From: Rodentibacter genomosp. 2
GTDB taxonomy: Bacteria; Pseudomonadota; Gammaproteobacteria; Enterobacterales; Pasteurellaceae
DNA length: 57,882 bases
Direction of reading: 5' to 3'
Assembly (NCBI GenBank): GCA_001999425.1
Contig: MLHP01000020.1
Coordinates: 1-57,882, forward strand
A program made the translations under genes and the position numbers. This document shows, one piece after another, positions 29,806 to 41,869 of the stretch (positions are counted from its first letter, which is position 1; every line of letters begins with the position of its first letter). The notes below the pieces were generated by a model that saw nothing but the letters and a program-made list of their open reading frames with translations, searched no databases and was not told where the DNA came from.

Positions 29806-30102
29806 ATGATGAAAAAATTAATGCTCGCTTCAATGATTTTGGCTTTAGCCGCTTGTATGCAACATTCCACACGTTCGCCTATTTCAGTTAATCAATATGA
29901 AAAACGCCTTAACACCATTGTTTGTCATGATGTAGATGATTGGTATTTGGATGGCTATCGTGTGGGAAAGGATTATGCCAAGTACAGTCAAAGTCAATTA
30001 AACCAACGCATTCAATATTGTGGCGGTATAACAAGTACGCAACGTAGTGCTTGGTTTGATGGATTTAGTTCGGGCAATCGGGGAGGCAACAGATACCATT
30101 AA
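29806..30102 (+). CDS. DUF2799-like lipoprotein
   Basis: A 98-residue lipoprotein precursor with signal peptide and lipobox LALAAC, so Cys17 would be lipidated. The residue after the Cys is Met, not Asp, which predicts outer-membrane sorting. The core RLNTIVCHDVDDWYLDGYRV is nearly the same as in the preceding gene, with the WYLDGYRVGK and QRIQYC positions kept. It lacks the basic tail of its neighbour. Ribosome-binding site AAGGAAG is present. Function unknown. Confidence 0.78.
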   Translation: MMKKLMLASMILALAACMQHSTRSPISVNQYEKRLNTIVCHDVDDWYLDGYRVGKDYAKYSQSQLNQRIQYCGGITSTQRSAWFDGFSSGNRGGNRYH

Positions 30103-30116
30103 AAAAGCGAGGAATA

Positions 30117-30148
30117 AAAAAGTGCGGTGAATTTCAACCGCACTTTTT
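30117..30148. terminator. Bidirectional uptake-signal terminator
   Basis: AAAAAGTGCGGT (30117-30128) and ACCGCACTTTTT (30137-30148) form a 12-bp stem with an 8-base loop between the convergent DUF2799 lipoprotein gene and fklB. Confidence 0.85.
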
Positions 30149-30167
30149 ATCTTTTTGTCATTGAGAA

Positions 30168-30791
30168 TTAAAGAATATCCAATAATTCTACTTCAAACAC
30201 TAATGGAGAGAATGGCGGGATAGAAGCACCTGCACCACGTTCACCGTAGGCTAATTCGTGTGGAATGGTGAGCTTCCATTTAGATCCTACCGGCATCATT
30301 TGTAATGCTTCGACCCAGCCGCGAATCACGCCGTTTACCGGAAATTCCGCCGGTTGACCACGTGATACCGAACTATCAAACACGGTTCCGTTTGGTAACG
30401 TACCGGTATAGTGAACGCGAACTTTATCACTTGCCGATGGTTTTGCACCTGTACCTTCGGTGATGATTTCATATTGAAGTCCGCTGTCAGTGACGGTTAC
30501 ACCGGATTTTTTCGCATTTTCCGCTAAAAAGGTTTTGCCTTCTTCTTCAATCACTTTAAATTGAGCTTGTTGCGCTTCTGCCGCTTGTTGCTGAAGTTGT
30601 TGCACGGAAAGCATTAAATCATTCATGTCTAAGGCGGGTTGATTATGATTTAACGCATCAAAAATGCCTTTGGCTACCGCTTCAACCGAAATATCCATTT
30701 GGCTGTCGAGTAATTGCTGACCGATTTGTAAACCGATACCATAGCTGCCTTTTTCGGAGAGGCTTTTTAATTTAATTTGTTCAAAATTCAT
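30168..30791 (-). CDS. fklB: FKBP-type peptidyl-prolyl isomerase FklB
   Basis: A cytoplasmic FKBP22-type prolyl isomerase of 207 residues. The N-terminal dimerisation helices (YGIGLQIGQQL through the Gln-rich segment near 60-80) are followed by the FKBP domain: VRVHYTGTLPNGTVFDSS, the RGQPAEFPVNGVIRGW block, MPVGSKWKLTIP and the C-terminal RGAGASIPPFSPLVFEVELL. There is no signal peptide, which argues against FkpA. It matches E. coli FklB closely. It is 23 bp downstream of psd on the same strand. Confidence 0.92.
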   Translation of the reverse strand: MNFEQIKLKSLSEKGSYGIGLQIGQQLLDSQMDISVEAVAKGIFDALNHNQPALDMNDLMLSVQQLQQQAAEAQQAQFKVIEEEGKTFLAENAKKSGVTVTDSGLQYEIITEGTGAKPSASDKVRVHYTGTLPNGTVFDSSVSRGQPAEFPVNGVIRGWVEALQMMPVGSKWKLTIPHELAYGERGAGASIPPFSPLVFEVELLDIL

Positions 30792-30814
30792 TGATGTTTT
30801 CCTTTCGTTAAAAA

Positions 30815-31684
30815 TTAGTTTTTATATGCCAAGATTTCACCCATACGCACCGGCTCGCCCGCAGTGAGGTGAGAGGCTAAATGCACTTGATTTTCTTGGA
30901 ATAAATTAATGACGGTCGAGCCGAGTTGAAACCAGCCCATTTCTTGACCTTTGGTAAATTTAACCGCACTTTCACCTTCATAAGTCCAGGTTTTTACTTC
31001 ATTATGGCGTGGCGGATTAATAATTCCCGCCCACGTTGTGCCGATACTGGCGGTAATGGTTGCACCCACGAGAATTTGTACCATTGTGCCGAATGCCGTA
31101 TCAAAGACACAAATAAGACGCTCGTTACGGGCGAATAAATTTGGTACGTGTCGGGCTAAAAACGGATTTACCGAAAATAAATCGCCCGGTACATAAATCA
31201 TTTTACGCAGTGTACCATCGCAAGGCATATGAACGCGGTGATAATCGCGCGGTGAGAGGTAAGTGGTGGCAAACTCTCCGTTTTTAAAGGTTTCGACTAA
31301 TTCTTTGTCTTCCGCCAATAAATCTTCTAGGCTAAAAAAATGCCCTTTGGCTTGTAATAAACGGTTGTCATCAATATGGCCGCATTCGCTAATTCGACCG
31401 TCTGCCGGTAGGCAAAGTGCAGTTGGATTTTGGTTAATCGGGCGTGCATTTTCTTTTAAGGGGCGAATAAAAAATTCGTTAAAACTCGCGTAGTCGGAGA
31501 ATTGTTCTTTTTGCGCAATGCTCATATCGATATTGTATTTTTTTGCAAAGGCTTTAATGGCAAAGTGGGTCACCGCGCCCCATTTTTGCTTTGCAAACCA
31601 GCCGGCAAGTTGGGTTAAATAAAGTTGAGGCATCACATATTGAAAAGCGATTTTCAGGCGTTGCCAGTAAGAAATTGAGTTCAT
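30815..31684 (-). CDS. psd: Phosphatidylserine decarboxylase proenzyme
   Basis: Psd makes phosphatidylethanolamine at the inner membrane. The 289-residue proenzyme has the self-cleavage motif LGST (254-257); Ser256 would become the pyruvoyl group of the small chain, which is about 34 residues. The conserved LSPRDYHRVHMPCDG and VNPFLARHVPNLFARNERL blocks are present. This is the gamma-proteobacterial type with normal length. It is divergent from tatA and leads the psd-fklB pair. Confidence 0.96.
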   Translation of the reverse strand: MNSISYWQRLKIAFQYVMPQLYLTQLAGWFAKQKWGAVTHFAIKAFAKKYNIDMSIAQKEQFSDYASFNEFFIRPLKENARPINQNPTALCLPADGRISECGHIDDNRLLQAKGHFFSLEDLLAEDKELVETFKNGEFATTYLSPRDYHRVHMPCDGTLRKMIYVPGDLFSVNPFLARHVPNLFARNERLICVFDTAFGTMVQILVGATITASIGTTWAGIINPPRHNEVKTWTYEGESAVKFTKGQEMGWFQLGSTVINLFQENQVHLASHLTAGEPVRMGEILAYKN

Positions 31685-31875
31685 ACTTGTTTTTCCTCAT
31701 AAAAAATGAGGGGGTGATTATAGCAACTTTTATCGTTCTTCCAACTTTTAAATTTATTGCAAAAATAACCGCACTTTGTGTGAGATCAGAAAATAATCCC
31801 CCTTAGCTATTGTTCAACGAAATCAAAAAGAGTATATTCAACGCCAAATTTTCATTTTTTGAACGGAGTTTTATT

Positions 31876-32106
31876 ATGTTTGGTTTATCCCCTGCACAAA
31901 TGATCATTTTATTAGTGGTGATTTTGTTGGTTTTCGGTACGAAAAAATTAAGAAATGCAGGTTCTGATCTTGGTGCTGCCGTAAAAGGTTTTAAAAAAGC
32001 GATGCAAGATGATGAGCCAAAAACCAAGGATGCAGAGTTTAAGTCTATTGATAACAATACCGAAGCTGCAAAAACTGAGACAGTAAAAGAAAAAGAACAG
32101 GCATAA
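31876..32106 (+). CDS. tatA: Sec-independent protein translocase subunit TatA
   Basis: TatA forms the channel for folded proteins in twin-arginine export. The start is ATG 31876 ([20 protein letters not shown]), after a GGAG site; the open frame to 31810 is not coding. The 76-residue product has one membrane helix (about 7-22), the [20 protein letters not shown] hinge and amphipathic helix, and an acidic C-terminal tail. It is the first gene of tatABC; tatB begins four bases after its stop. Confidence 0.95.
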   Translation: MFGLSPAQMIILLVVILLVFGTKKLRNAGSDLGAAVKGFKKAMQDDEPKTKDAEFKSIDNNTEAAKTETVKEKEQA

Positions 32107-32109
32107 CCC

Positions 32110-32658
32110 GTGTTTGATATTGGCTTTTCCGAACTTGTTTTATTAATGATCGTGGGGCTGGTCGTTCTTGGGCCTAAGCGTTTGCCTGTGGCGATTAGAA
32201 CCGTTATGGGCTGGGTAAAAACCATTCGCGGGTTAGCGGCCAATGTTCAAAATGAACTAAAGCAAGAACTGAAATTACAAGAATTGCAGGATAGTATTAA
32301 GAAGGCGGAATCTTTGAATCTGCAAACACTTTCCCCTGAACTAAGTAAAACCGTTGAAGAATTAAAAGCGCAAGCAGATAAAATGCGTGCCGAACTGGAA
32401 AGTAAGGCGGCAGAGGCGGGGACAACGGTAGAAGAGCAAATTAAAGAAATTAAAAGTGCGGCTGAAAATACGGATAAATTGACGGGGTCGCCAATTCCTG
32501 AAGAACCGGTGGAAAGCCAAAAGGATGAAAAAACAGCGTCGAATTTGACCGCACTTGAACCGCATGAGCAAGCGGAATTAACCGAACGCTTATCTGATTA
32601 TTATCCGCCGGATGATATGGATGTTGCACCGCCAACAAAGTTAAAATCCCAATCATAG
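32110..32658 (+). CDS. tatB: Sec-independent protein translocase subunit TatB
   Basis: TatB works with TatC in recognising Tat signal peptides. The gene starts at GTG 32110. The 182-residue product has the N-terminal helix FDIGFSELVLLMIVGLVVLG, the conserved GPKRLPVAIRT hinge, a long amphipathic coiled region and a divergent Pro/Glu-rich tail that contains uptake-signal-encoded TALEPHEQ. It is followed nine bases later by tatC. Confidence 0.95.
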   Translation: MFDIGFSELVLLMIVGLVVLGPKRLPVAIRTVMGWVKTIRGLAANVQNELKQELKLQELQDSIKKAESLNLQTLSPELSKTVEELKAQADKMRAELESKAAEAGTTVEEQIKEIKSAAENTDKLTGSPIPEEPVESQKDEKTASNLTALEPHEQAELTERLSDYYPPDDMDVAPPTKLKSQS

Positions 32659-32667
32659 AGAGTTTTT

Positions 32668-33450
32668 ATGAGTCACGTGGATGAATCCCAACCCCTCATT
32701 ACCCACCTTGTCGAACTAAGAAACCGCTTGCTACGTAGTGTAATTTGCGTGGTTTTAGTGTTTCTTGCCTTGGTGTATTTTTCGAACGACATTTATCATT
32801 TTGTCGCCGCTCCTCTAACGGCCGTTATGCCGAAAGGAGCAACAATGATCGCGACAAATATTCAAACACCGTTTTTTACACCGATTAAATTAACCGCAAT
32901 TGTGGCGGTGTTTATTTCTGTTCCTTATTTGCTTTACCAAATTTGGGCATTTATCGCACCGGCGTTATATCAGCATGAAAAACGGATGATTTACCCACTA
33001 CTGTTTTCCAGCACTATTTTATTTTATTGCGGGGTTGTATTTGCCTACTACGTGGTGTTTCCGTTCGTATTTGGCTTTTTTACCCAAACCGCACCGGAAG
33101 GGGTGACTATCGCCACGGATATTAGCAGCTATCTTGATTTTGCTTTAGCATTATTCCTTGCTTTTGGTGTGTGTTTTGAAGTACCGGTTGCTATTATTTT
33201 GCTTTGTTGGACAGGCGTTACTACCGTGAAATCCCTTTCTGAAAAGCGTCCTTATGTTATCGTTAGTGCATTTTTTATTGGAATGATTTTGACACCACCC
33301 GATATATTTTCACAAACCCTACTTGCTGTGCCGATGTGTTTATTGTTTGAACTCGGCTTATTAGTGGCACGTTTTTATCAACCGAAAGACAATGATGACG
33401 AAGAAAAAAGTGCGGTTGAAAACTCGGCAGAATCTGAAAAATCAGAATAA
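32668..33450 (+). CDS. tatC: Sec-independent protein translocase subunit TatC
   Basis: TatC is the six-helix receptor for twin-arginine signal peptides. The 260-residue protein has the N-terminal [12 protein letters not shown] motif (residues about 12-23) needed for signal binding, the [20 protein letters not shown] loop and helix, and the late [19 protein letters not shown] segment. The C-terminal tail is acidic and includes KSAVEN from an uptake signal. A small GGGGGC-ATA-GCCCCC hairpin follows at 33456-33471, before hemB. Confidence 0.96.
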   Translation: MSHVDESQPLITHLVELRNRLLRSVICVVLVFLALVYFSNDIYHFVAAPLTAVMPKGATMIATNIQTPFFTPIKLTAIVAVFISVPYLLYQIWAFIAPALYQHEKRMIYPLLFSSTILFYCGVVFAYYVVFPFVFGFFTQTAPEGVTIATDISSYLDFALALFLAFGVCFEVPVAIILLCWTGVTTVKSLSEKRPYVIVSAFFIGMILTPPDIFSQTLLAVPMCLLFELGLLVARFYQPKDNDDEEKSAVENSAESEKSE

Positions 33451-33455
33451 TGGAT

Positions 33456-33474
33456 GGGGGGCATAGCCCCCTTA
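33456..33474 (+). terminator. Weak hairpin between tatC and hemB
   Basis: GGGGGC (33457-33462) and GCCCCC (33466-33471) form a stable 6-bp stem with a 3-base loop. Only TTATTGT follows, a poor T-run, so it may be an attenuator or allow substantial read-through into hemB. Confidence 0.4.
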
Positions 33475-33506
33475 TTGTAATTAAGCAAGCAGATAATTAA
33501 GGATGA

Positions 33507-34532
<1,026 letters not shown>

Positions 34533-34757
34533 CCTTTTTCGGTAAAATGTGATCTTTATCAGCAAAATTAGATAAAATTCAATAGAAATGAGAAAATATT
34601 AAATATTTTCTCATTTTTTATTTTTTCTTCATTTTTTCCTTAAAAAAATAATTGCAATATTAAATAAGTCATTGCATATTGTTTCTCACTCCGTCATAGA
34701 ACGGTGGTAAATAATAAAAAACAAACACAATATTAATACGTTAAGAAGGAAACGAGT

Positions 34758-36107
34758 ATGTCAACAATCACATCTTTAGACGAGTTTTTAGCAAAAGTTG
34801 CACAACGTGATGGTCACCAACCGGAGTTTTTACAAGCGGTTCGTGAAGTGTTTACGTCCATTTGGCCGTTTTTGGAAGCGAATCCAAAATATCGTTCCGA
34901 AGCGTTATTGGAACGTTTGGTTGAACCGGAACGGGCTTTTCAGTTTCGTGTGGCATGGACGGATGATAAAGGTCAAGTTCAAGTAAATCGTGCATTCCGT
35001 GTACAATTTAATAGCGCAATCGGGCCTTACAAAGGCGGTATGCGTTTTCATCCTTCCGTTAATCTCTCAATCTTAAAATTTTTAGGTTTTGAACAAATTT
35101 TCAAAAATGCGTTGACAACGTTGCCAATGGGAGGCGCTAAAGGCGGTTCGGATTTTGATCCCAAAGGTAAATCGGATGCGGAAGTGATGCGTTTTTGTCA
35201 AGCGTTGATATCAGAATTATATCGCCATATTGGTGCGGATACGGATGTGCCTGCCGGGGATATTGGTGTGGGCGCCCGCGAAGTGGGATATCTTGCCGGT
35301 TATATGAAAAAATTATCCAATCAGGCTGCTTGTGTATTTACCGGCCGCGGTTTATCTTTCGGAGGCAGCCTAATTCGTCCTGAAGCAACCGGCTATGGTT
35401 TGGTTTATTTTGCCCAAGCCATGTTAGCGGAAAAAGGAGATAGTTTTGCTGGGAAAGTCGTGTCCGTTTCTGGTTCGGGAAATGTGGCGCAATATGCTAT
35501 TGAAAAAGCGTTAACTTTAGGTGCAAAAGTAGTGACCTGCTCGGATTCATCTGGTTATGTTTATGATCCGGAAGGCTTTACCGCTGAAAAATTAGCCGCA
35601 CTTTTTGAGATCAAAAATGTGAAACGCGGTCGAGTGAAAGATTATGCGGAACAGTTCGGCTTGCAGTATGTGGAAGGTAAACGCCCTTGGGAAGTGAAAG
35701 CGGATATTGCGCTTCCTTGTGCAACACAAAATGAACTTGAAATTGCCGATGCAAAAACATTAATTGAAAACGGGGTGAAGTTGGTGGCAGAAGGTGCGAA
35801 TATGCCAACTTCTATCGAAGCAACCGATGCGTTTTTAGAAGCCGGTGTATTACTTGGCCCGGGTAAAGCAGCGAATGCTGGCGGTGTGGCAACTTCAGGT
35901 TTGGAAATGGCACAAAGTTCGCAACGTTTATATTGGACGGCAGAAGAAGTAGATGCCAAATTACATCGCATTATGTTGGATATTCATGCAAACTGTAAAA
36001 AATACGGTATGGTACAAGGTCAAGAAAACATCAATTATGTGGTTGGCGCAAATGTTGCCGGCTTTGTAAAAGTGGCTGATGCGATGTTGGCACAAGGGGT
36101 TTATTAA
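34758..36107 (+). CDS. gdhA: NADP-specific glutamate dehydrogenase
   Basis: GdhA makes glutamate from 2-oxoglutarate and ammonium. The 449-residue product is the hexameric NADP type, with PYKGGMRFHPSVN, the catalytic-lysine region PMGGAKGGSDFDPKGK, DVPAGDIGVGAREVGYLAGY and the Rossmann segment VSGSGNVAQYAIEKA. It has an AAGAAGGAAA ribosome-binding site. The preceding 225-bp gap is very AT-rich (long runs of A and T) and should hold its promoter; I could not assign the elements with confidence. Confidence 0.97.
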   Translation: MSTITSLDEFLAKVAQRDGHQPEFLQAVREVFTSIWPFLEANPKYRSEALLERLVEPERAFQFRVAWTDDKGQVQVNRAFRVQFNSAIGPYKGGMRFHPSVNLSILKFLGFEQIFKNALTTLPMGGAKGGSDFDPKGKSDAEVMRFCQALISELYRHIGADTDVPAGDIGVGAREVGYLAGYMKKLSNQAACVFTGRGLSFGGSLIRPEATGYGLVYFAQAMLAEKGDSFAGKVVSVSGSGNVAQYAIEKALTLGAKVVTCSDSSGYVYDPEGFTAEKLAALFEIKNVKRGRVKDYAEQFGLQYVEGKRPWEVKADIALPCATQNELEIADAKTLIENGVKLVAEGANMPTSIEATDAFLEAGVLLGPGKAANAGGVATSGLEMAQSSQRLYWTAEEVDAKLHRIMLDIHANCKKYGMVQGQENINYVVGANVAGFVKVADAMLAQGVY

Positions 36108-36126
36108 CGTCTGAAAATGTTTAACA

Positions 36127-36162
36127 AAAATGACCGCTCTTTTTGTAAAGTGCGGTCATTTT
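36127..36162 (+). terminator. Intrinsic terminator after gdhA
   Basis: AAAATGACCGC (36127-36137) pairs with GCGGTCATTTT (36152-36162). One arm is an intact uptake signal; the other carries a mutated core (GACCGCTCTT) and still supports the stem. Confidence 0.75.
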
Positions 36163-36272
36163 GCTTATAGAATTTATGTTTTTCCCTCGTTGTTTTGACT
36201 TGCCTTTTTGTTCAAAAAGTGTAAAATTCTCGGGCTTTTTGTCTATATATACAGAGAAAAAAGTAAGCTATG

Positions 36273-36299
36273 TTTTTAAGTGACTTTCGAGCTTAAAAA
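36273..36299 (+). promoter_or_regulatory. Leader hairpin upstream of rpsP
   Basis: TTTTTAAG (36273-36280) and CTTAAAAA (36292-36299) form an 8-bp inverted repeat with an 11-base loop, 36 bp upstream of the rpsP start. It may be a leader element of this ribosomal-protein and tRNA-modification operon. The stem is AT-rich, so chance cannot be excluded. Confidence 0.3.
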
Positions 36300-36334
36300 T
36301 ATTCTTTTAGTAATCAAACATTTAGAGGAAGGTT

Positions 36335-36583
36335 ATGGTAACCATTCGTTTATCTCGTGGCGGAGCTAAAAAACGCCCATTTTATCAAATCGTAGTCGCT
36401 GACAGCCGTTCACCGCGTGACGGTCGTTTCATTGAGCGTGTAGGTTTTTTCAACCCTATCGCACAAGGTAAAGCAGAACGTGTTCGCATTGATTTAGACC
36501 GTGTAAACCACTGGGTGGGTCAAGGTGCATCATTATCTGATCGTGTTGCGAGCTTGGTAAAAGAAGTTCAAAAAGTGGCTTAA
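36335..36583 (+). CDS. rpsP: 30S ribosomal protein S16
   Basis: S16 helps assemble the 30S body domain. The 82-residue product has the conserved [20 protein letters not shown] start and [20 protein letters not shown], with the shorter gamma-proteobacterial C-terminus. AGAGGAAGG precedes the ATG. It opens the operon rpsP-rimM-trmD-rplS, identical in order to E. coli. Confidence 0.98.
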   Translation: MVTIRLSRGGAKKRPFYQIVVADSRSPRDGRFIERVGFFNPIAQGKAERVRIDLDRVNHWVGQGASLSDRVASLVKEVQKVA

Positions 36584-36614
36584 TTCGCTTTTAAACGAGA
36601 GATAGGTGAAAAAT

Positions 36615-37142
36615 ATGGAACAACAACGTATTGAAGTTGTGGGCAAATTAGGCTCAACTTACGGTATTCGTGGGTGGTTGCGTATTTATTCATCAACCGA
36701 ATATGCTGAAAGCATTTTTGACTATCAGCCTTGGTTTTTAAAAATTAAGGGTGAGTGGCAACCAACAGAACTTGAAAATTGGCGTCATCATAACCACGAA
36801 CTGATTGTTAAGTTGAAGGGCGTGGATGATCGTGAATCCGCACAGGTTTTAGCGAATATTGAAATCGGTGTGGATTTGTCCGTTTTCCCTGAGCTTGAAG
36901 AGGGCGATTATTACTGGCATGATTTAATCGGCTGTTCCGTCGTAAATCTTCAAGGTTATACTATGGGAACGGTAACGGAGATGATGGAAACCGGTTCTAA
37001 TGATGTTTTGGTGGTTAAAGCAAATACAAAAGATGCTTTTGGAAAACAGGAACGGTTAATTCCGTTTTTGTATGAACAAGTAGTTAAAAGAGTCGATCTC
37101 ACCACGAAAACTATTGAAGTGGATTGGGACGCTGGTTTCTAA
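36615..37142 (+). CDS. rimM: Ribosome maturation factor RimM
   Basis: RimM binds S19 in the 30S head during assembly and late 16S processing. The start is ATG 36615 ([20 protein letters not shown]); a GTG at 36606 is unlikely. The 175-residue product has the N-terminal beta-barrel with [20 protein letters not shown] and a PRC-barrel C-terminal domain with [19 protein letters not shown] and IEVDWDAGF. It follows rpsP by 31 bp. Confidence 0.97.
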   Translation: MEQQRIEVVGKLGSTYGIRGWLRIYSSTEYAESIFDYQPWFLKIKGEWQPTELENWRHHNHELIVKLKGVDDRESAQVLANIEIGVDLSVFPELEEGDYYWHDLIGCSVVNLQGYTMGTVTEMMETGSNDVLVVKANTKDAFGKQERLIPFLYEQVVKRVDLTTKTIEVDWDAGF

Positions 37143-37199
37143 TCTCAAGTATGCATAAACGTAATGCTGTATGTTTTTAAACTAAAGTAGGGTCAAATC

Positions 37200-38334
<1,135 letters not shown>

Positions 38335-38352
38335 TTTCACTGAAAAAAATAT

Positions 38353-38382
38353 AAAAGCTTGGTTTTTTCCAAGCTTTTTTTA
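38353..38382 (+). terminator. Intrinsic terminator of the rpsP-rplS operon
   Basis: AAAAGCTTGG (38353-38362) and CCAAGCTTTT (38369-38378) form a 10-bp perfect stem with a 6-base T loop, followed by further T residues. Confidence 0.9.
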
Positions 38383-38525
38383 TATTAAAAAATAAAACTT
38401 TAACAAAAGTTGTAAAATATCAAATTTTGTTTATGAATGTTTATTGCAAAGAATAGTTAAGAGAGTAAAATGTCTCCAAATTATAACTACAATACTAAAA
38501 ATGAAGGCTCTATATAAGGTGTTTT

Positions 38526-39377
38526 ATGCCAGATGTTAAAAATTCTTCAATAGTAGCATTAACTCCAATCGAAGCGACAAACTTCGCTGAAGATAGCGCA
38601 ACTTATAAAGCTCGAAAACGACCTTTACTTTCTTTTATGTCAGGTATCAGTGCTGGTGCTTGTATTGCGCTAGCATTTGTATTTTATACAACCACGCAGA
38701 CCGCACTTGTTGAAGTATCATGGGGATTAGCTAAACTGGTAGGCGGAATAGTTTTCTCTATCGGAGTCATTATGGTAGTGCTATTGGGGGCGGAATTGTT
38801 TACTTCATCCACTATCACATTTATTGCCCGTATTGCCGGTAAAATCACAACATGGCAAATGCTTCGTAATTGGATTACAGTATATTTTGGAAACTTTATC
38901 GGTGGTCTAATTATTACCGCGTTTATTTGGTTTGGCGGTCAAACTATGGTCGCAAACGGTCAATGGGGCCTAACTATACTTACAGTTGCACAACATAAAA
39001 TTCATCATACTTGGTTTGAAGCCTTTAATTTAGGCATTTTATGTAACATTATGGTGTGCTTGTCAGTTTGGTTATCTTATTCGGGAAAGACCGTTGTAGA
39101 TAAGGCATTTATTATGATTCTGCCGATTGCCCTATTTGTGGCATCAGGTTTTGAACACTGCGTGGCGAATATGTTTATGATTCCCATGGGAATTATGACC
39201 GCACATTATAGTAGTCCTGAATTTTGGCTACAATTAGGCATTGAAGCGAACAAATACGCTGATTTAAATGTCTACAACTTTATTGTAAAGAATTTAATAC
39301 CGGTAACGTTGGGTAATATTGTGGGTGGTGCAGTTTGCGTTGCCTTATTTCAACGTTACTTAACAAAATCTCATTAA
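38526..39377 (+). CDS. focA: Formate transporter FocA
   Basis: FocA is the pentameric formate channel that moves fermentation formate across the inner membrane. The 283-residue protein has six membrane helices, the conserved MSGISAGACIALAF segment, the VVLLGAELFTSST loop (omega loop), NILCNIMVCLSVWL-like GILCNIMVCLSVWLSY and the GFEHCVANMFMIPMG signature with the gating histidine. It is 52 bp ahead of pflB in the usual focA-pfl operon. FNR and ArcA control is expected from the family, but no site was assigned. Confidence 0.95.
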   Translation: MPDVKNSSIVALTPIEATNFAEDSATYKARKRPLLSFMSGISAGACIALAFVFYTTTQTALVEVSWGLAKLVGGIVFSIGVIMVVLLGAELFTSSTITFIARIAGKITTWQMLRNWITVYFGNFIGGLIITAFIWFGGQTMVANGQWGLTILTVAQHKIHHTWFEAFNLGILCNIMVCLSVWLSYSGKTVVDKAFIMILPIALFVASGFEHCVANMFMIPMGIMTAHYSSPEFWLQLGIEANKYADLNVYNFIVKNLIPVTLGNIVGGAVCVALFQRYLTKSH

Positions 39378-39429
39378 CTATTAATGAATTGAAAAAGTTT
39401 ATTTTTAATAATTAACAAAGGAAATGACT

Positions 39430-41742
39430 ATGTCAGAACTTAATGATGCACAAAAAGTTGCTTGGGCTGGTTTTACAGGCGGTGATTGGCAAGAAAATGT
39501 CAATGTACGTGATTTTATTCAAAAAAACTATACACCATATGAAGGTGATGATTCTTTCTTAGCAGGGCCGACCGAAGCGACAACTAAGCTTTGGGAAACG
39601 GTTATGGAAGGGATTAAAATTGAAAACCGCACACATGCCCCATTGGACTTTGATGAGCATACACCATCAACGATCATTTCTCATGCACCGGGTTATATCA
39701 ACAAAGATTTAGAAAAAATCGTTGGCCTTCAGACAGATGCACCTTTAAAACGTGCGATCATGCCATTTGGTGGTATCAAAATGGTAGAGGGCTCATGTAA
39801 AGTTTATGGTCGCGAGCTTGATCCGGAAGTGAAAAAAATCTTTACCGAATATCGTAAAACCCATAACCAAGGTGTGTTTGATGTTTATACTCCGGATATT
39901 TTACGTTGCCGTAAATCCGGTGTGTTAACCGGTTTACCGGATGCTTATGGTCGTGGTCGTATCATCGGGGATTATCGCCGCGTTGCACTTTACGGTGTTG
40001 ATTTCTTAATGAAAGATAAATACGCCCAATTCTCCTCTCTACAAGAAAATCTTGAAAATGGTATTGATCTTGAAGCAACGATTCGTTTACGTGAAGAAAT
40101 CGCAGAACAACACCGTGCACTTGCTCAAATGAAACAAATGGCGGCAAGTTACGGCTATGATATTTCTAATCCGGCAACGAATGCTCAAGAAGCAATTCAA
40201 TGGATGTATTTTGCTTATTTAGCCGCAATTAAATCGCAAAATGGTGCGGCAATGTCATTTGGTCGTACTGCTACTTTCATTGATATTTACATTGAACGTG
40301 ACTTAAAAGCAGGCAAAATCACGGAAGGGGAAGCACAAGAATTAGTTGATCATTTAGTGATGAAACTACGTATGGTGCGTTTCTTACGTACGCCTGAATA
40401 CGATCAATTATTCTCCGGCGACCCAATGTGGGCAACAGAAACTATCGCAGGTATAGGATTGGACGGTCGTACATTAGTGACCAAAAATACCTTCCGCATT
40501 TTACATACCCTTTATAATATGGGAACTTCTCCGGAGCCAAACCTTACTATTCTTTGGTCTGAACAATTACCGGAAAACTTCAAACGTTTCTGTGCAAAAG
40601 TTTCTATTGATACTTCATCTGTTCAGTATGAAAACGATGATTTAATGCGTCCTGACTTCAATAACGATGACTACGCTATTGCATGTTGCGTATCACCGAT
40701 GATTGTCGGTAAACAAATGCAATTCTTCGGGGCTCGTGCGAACTTAGCAAAAACCTTGCTATACGCAATCAATGGTGGTGTTGATGAAAAATTAGGTATG
40801 CAAGTTGGACCTAAAACTGCACCAATTATAGATGAAGTATTAGATTTTGATACTGTAATGACCCGTATGGATAGTTTCATGGATTGGTTAGCAAAACAAT
40901 ACGTGACCGCGCTAAATATTATTCACTATATGCATGATAAATATTCATATGAAGCGGCATTAATGGCATTACATGATCGTGATGTATATCGCACAATGGC
41001 ATGTGGTATTGCTGGTCTTTCTGTGGCGGCGGACTCACTTTCTGCAATCAAATATGCCAAAGTAAAACCAATTCGTGGTGACATTAAAGATAAAGAAGGG
41101 AATGTTGTTGCTTCTAACGTAGCAATCGATTTTGAAATCGAAGGCGAATATCCACAATATGGTAACAACGATAACCGTGTAGATGACATTGCGTGTGATT
41201 TGGTTGAACGCTTTATGAAGAAAATTCAAAAACTCAAAACTTATCGCAATGCAGTACCTACTCAATCCGTACTTACTATTACCTCTAACGTGGTGTATGG
41301 TAAGAAAACAGGTAATACACCGGATGGCCGCCGTGCCGGTGCACCATTCGGACCGGGTGCAAACCCAATGCATGGTCGCGATCAAAAAGGTGCGGTAGCC
41401 TCATTAACATCTGTGGCTAAACTTCCATTTGCTTATGCAAAAGATGGAATTTCTTACACTTTCTCAATCGTGCCGAATGCGTTAGGTAAAGATGCAGAAG
41501 CACAACGTCGTAACCTTGCTGGTTTGATGGATGGTTATTTCCATCATGAAGCAACCGTTGAAGGCGGCCAACACTTAAATGTTAATGTGTTGAACCGTGA
41601 AATGTTGTTAGATGCAATGGAAAATCCGGATAAATATCCACAATTAACCATTCGTGTGTCAGGCTATGCGGTGCGTTTTAACTCTTTGACTAAAGAGCAA
41701 CAACAAGACGTGATTACCCGTACCTTTACGGAAACCATGTAA
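39430..41742 (+). CDS. pflB: Formate acetyltransferase (pyruvate formate-lyase)
   Basis: PflB splits pyruvate with CoA into acetyl-CoA and formate anaerobically, using a glycyl radical. The start at 39430 gives [15 protein letters not shown], as in E. coli, and 770 residues; ATG 39424 two codons upstream is the alternative. The adjacent catalytic cysteines are present in IACCVSPM at 419-420. The glycyl-radical site is in RVSGYAVRF near residue 745. It sits between focA and pflA. All catalytic residues are intact. Confidence 0.98.
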   Translation: MSELNDAQKVAWAGFTGGDWQENVNVRDFIQKNYTPYEGDDSFLAGPTEATTKLWETVMEGIKIENRTHAPLDFDEHTPSTIISHAPGYINKDLEKIVGLQTDAPLKRAIMPFGGIKMVEGSCKVYGRELDPEVKKIFTEYRKTHNQGVFDVYTPDILRCRKSGVLTGLPDAYGRGRIIGDYRRVALYGVDFLMKDKYAQFSSLQENLENGIDLEATIRLREEIAEQHRALAQMKQMAASYGYDISNPATNAQEAIQWMYFAYLAAIKSQNGAAMSFGRTATFIDIYIERDLKAGKITEGEAQELVDHLVMKLRMVRFLRTPEYDQLFSGDPMWATETIAGIGLDGRTLVTKNTFRILHTLYNMGTSPEPNLTILWSEQLPENFKRFCAKVSIDTSSVQYENDDLMRPDFNNDDYAIACCVSPMIVGKQMQFFGARANLAKTLLYAINGGVDEKLGMQVGPKTAPIIDEVLDFDTVMTRMDSFMDWLAKQYVTALNIIHYMHDKYSYEAALMALHDRDVYRTMACGIAGLSVAADSLSAIKYAKVKPIRGDIKDKEGNVVASNVAIDFEIEGEYPQYGNNDNRVDDIACDLVERFMKKIQKLKTYRNAVPTQSVLTITSNVVYGKKTGNTPDGRRAGAPFGPGANPMHGRDQKGAVASLTSVAKLPFAYAKDGISYTFSIVPNALGKDAEAQRRNLAGLMDGYFHHEATVEGGQHLNVNVLNREMLLDAMENPDKYPQLTIRVSGYAVRFNSLTKEQQQDVITRTFTETM

Positions 41743-41787
41743 AATTTTGAAAAAATTGACCGCACTTTAGCGGAAATATCGAAATAG

Positions 41788-41817
41788 TGAGCCTGAGTGA
41801 AATCAGGCTCATTTTTT
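41788..41817 (+). terminator. Intrinsic terminator between pflB and pflA
   Basis: TGAGCCTGA (41788-41796) and TCAGGCTCA (41803-41811) form a 9-bp perfect stem, with six T residues at 41812-41817. It should set pflB output above that of pflA. Confidence 0.88.
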
Positions 41818-41869
41818 ATTATTGTATATTCTGATAAAATTTAGCTATATTTTTAATTGTGGGTTTATT

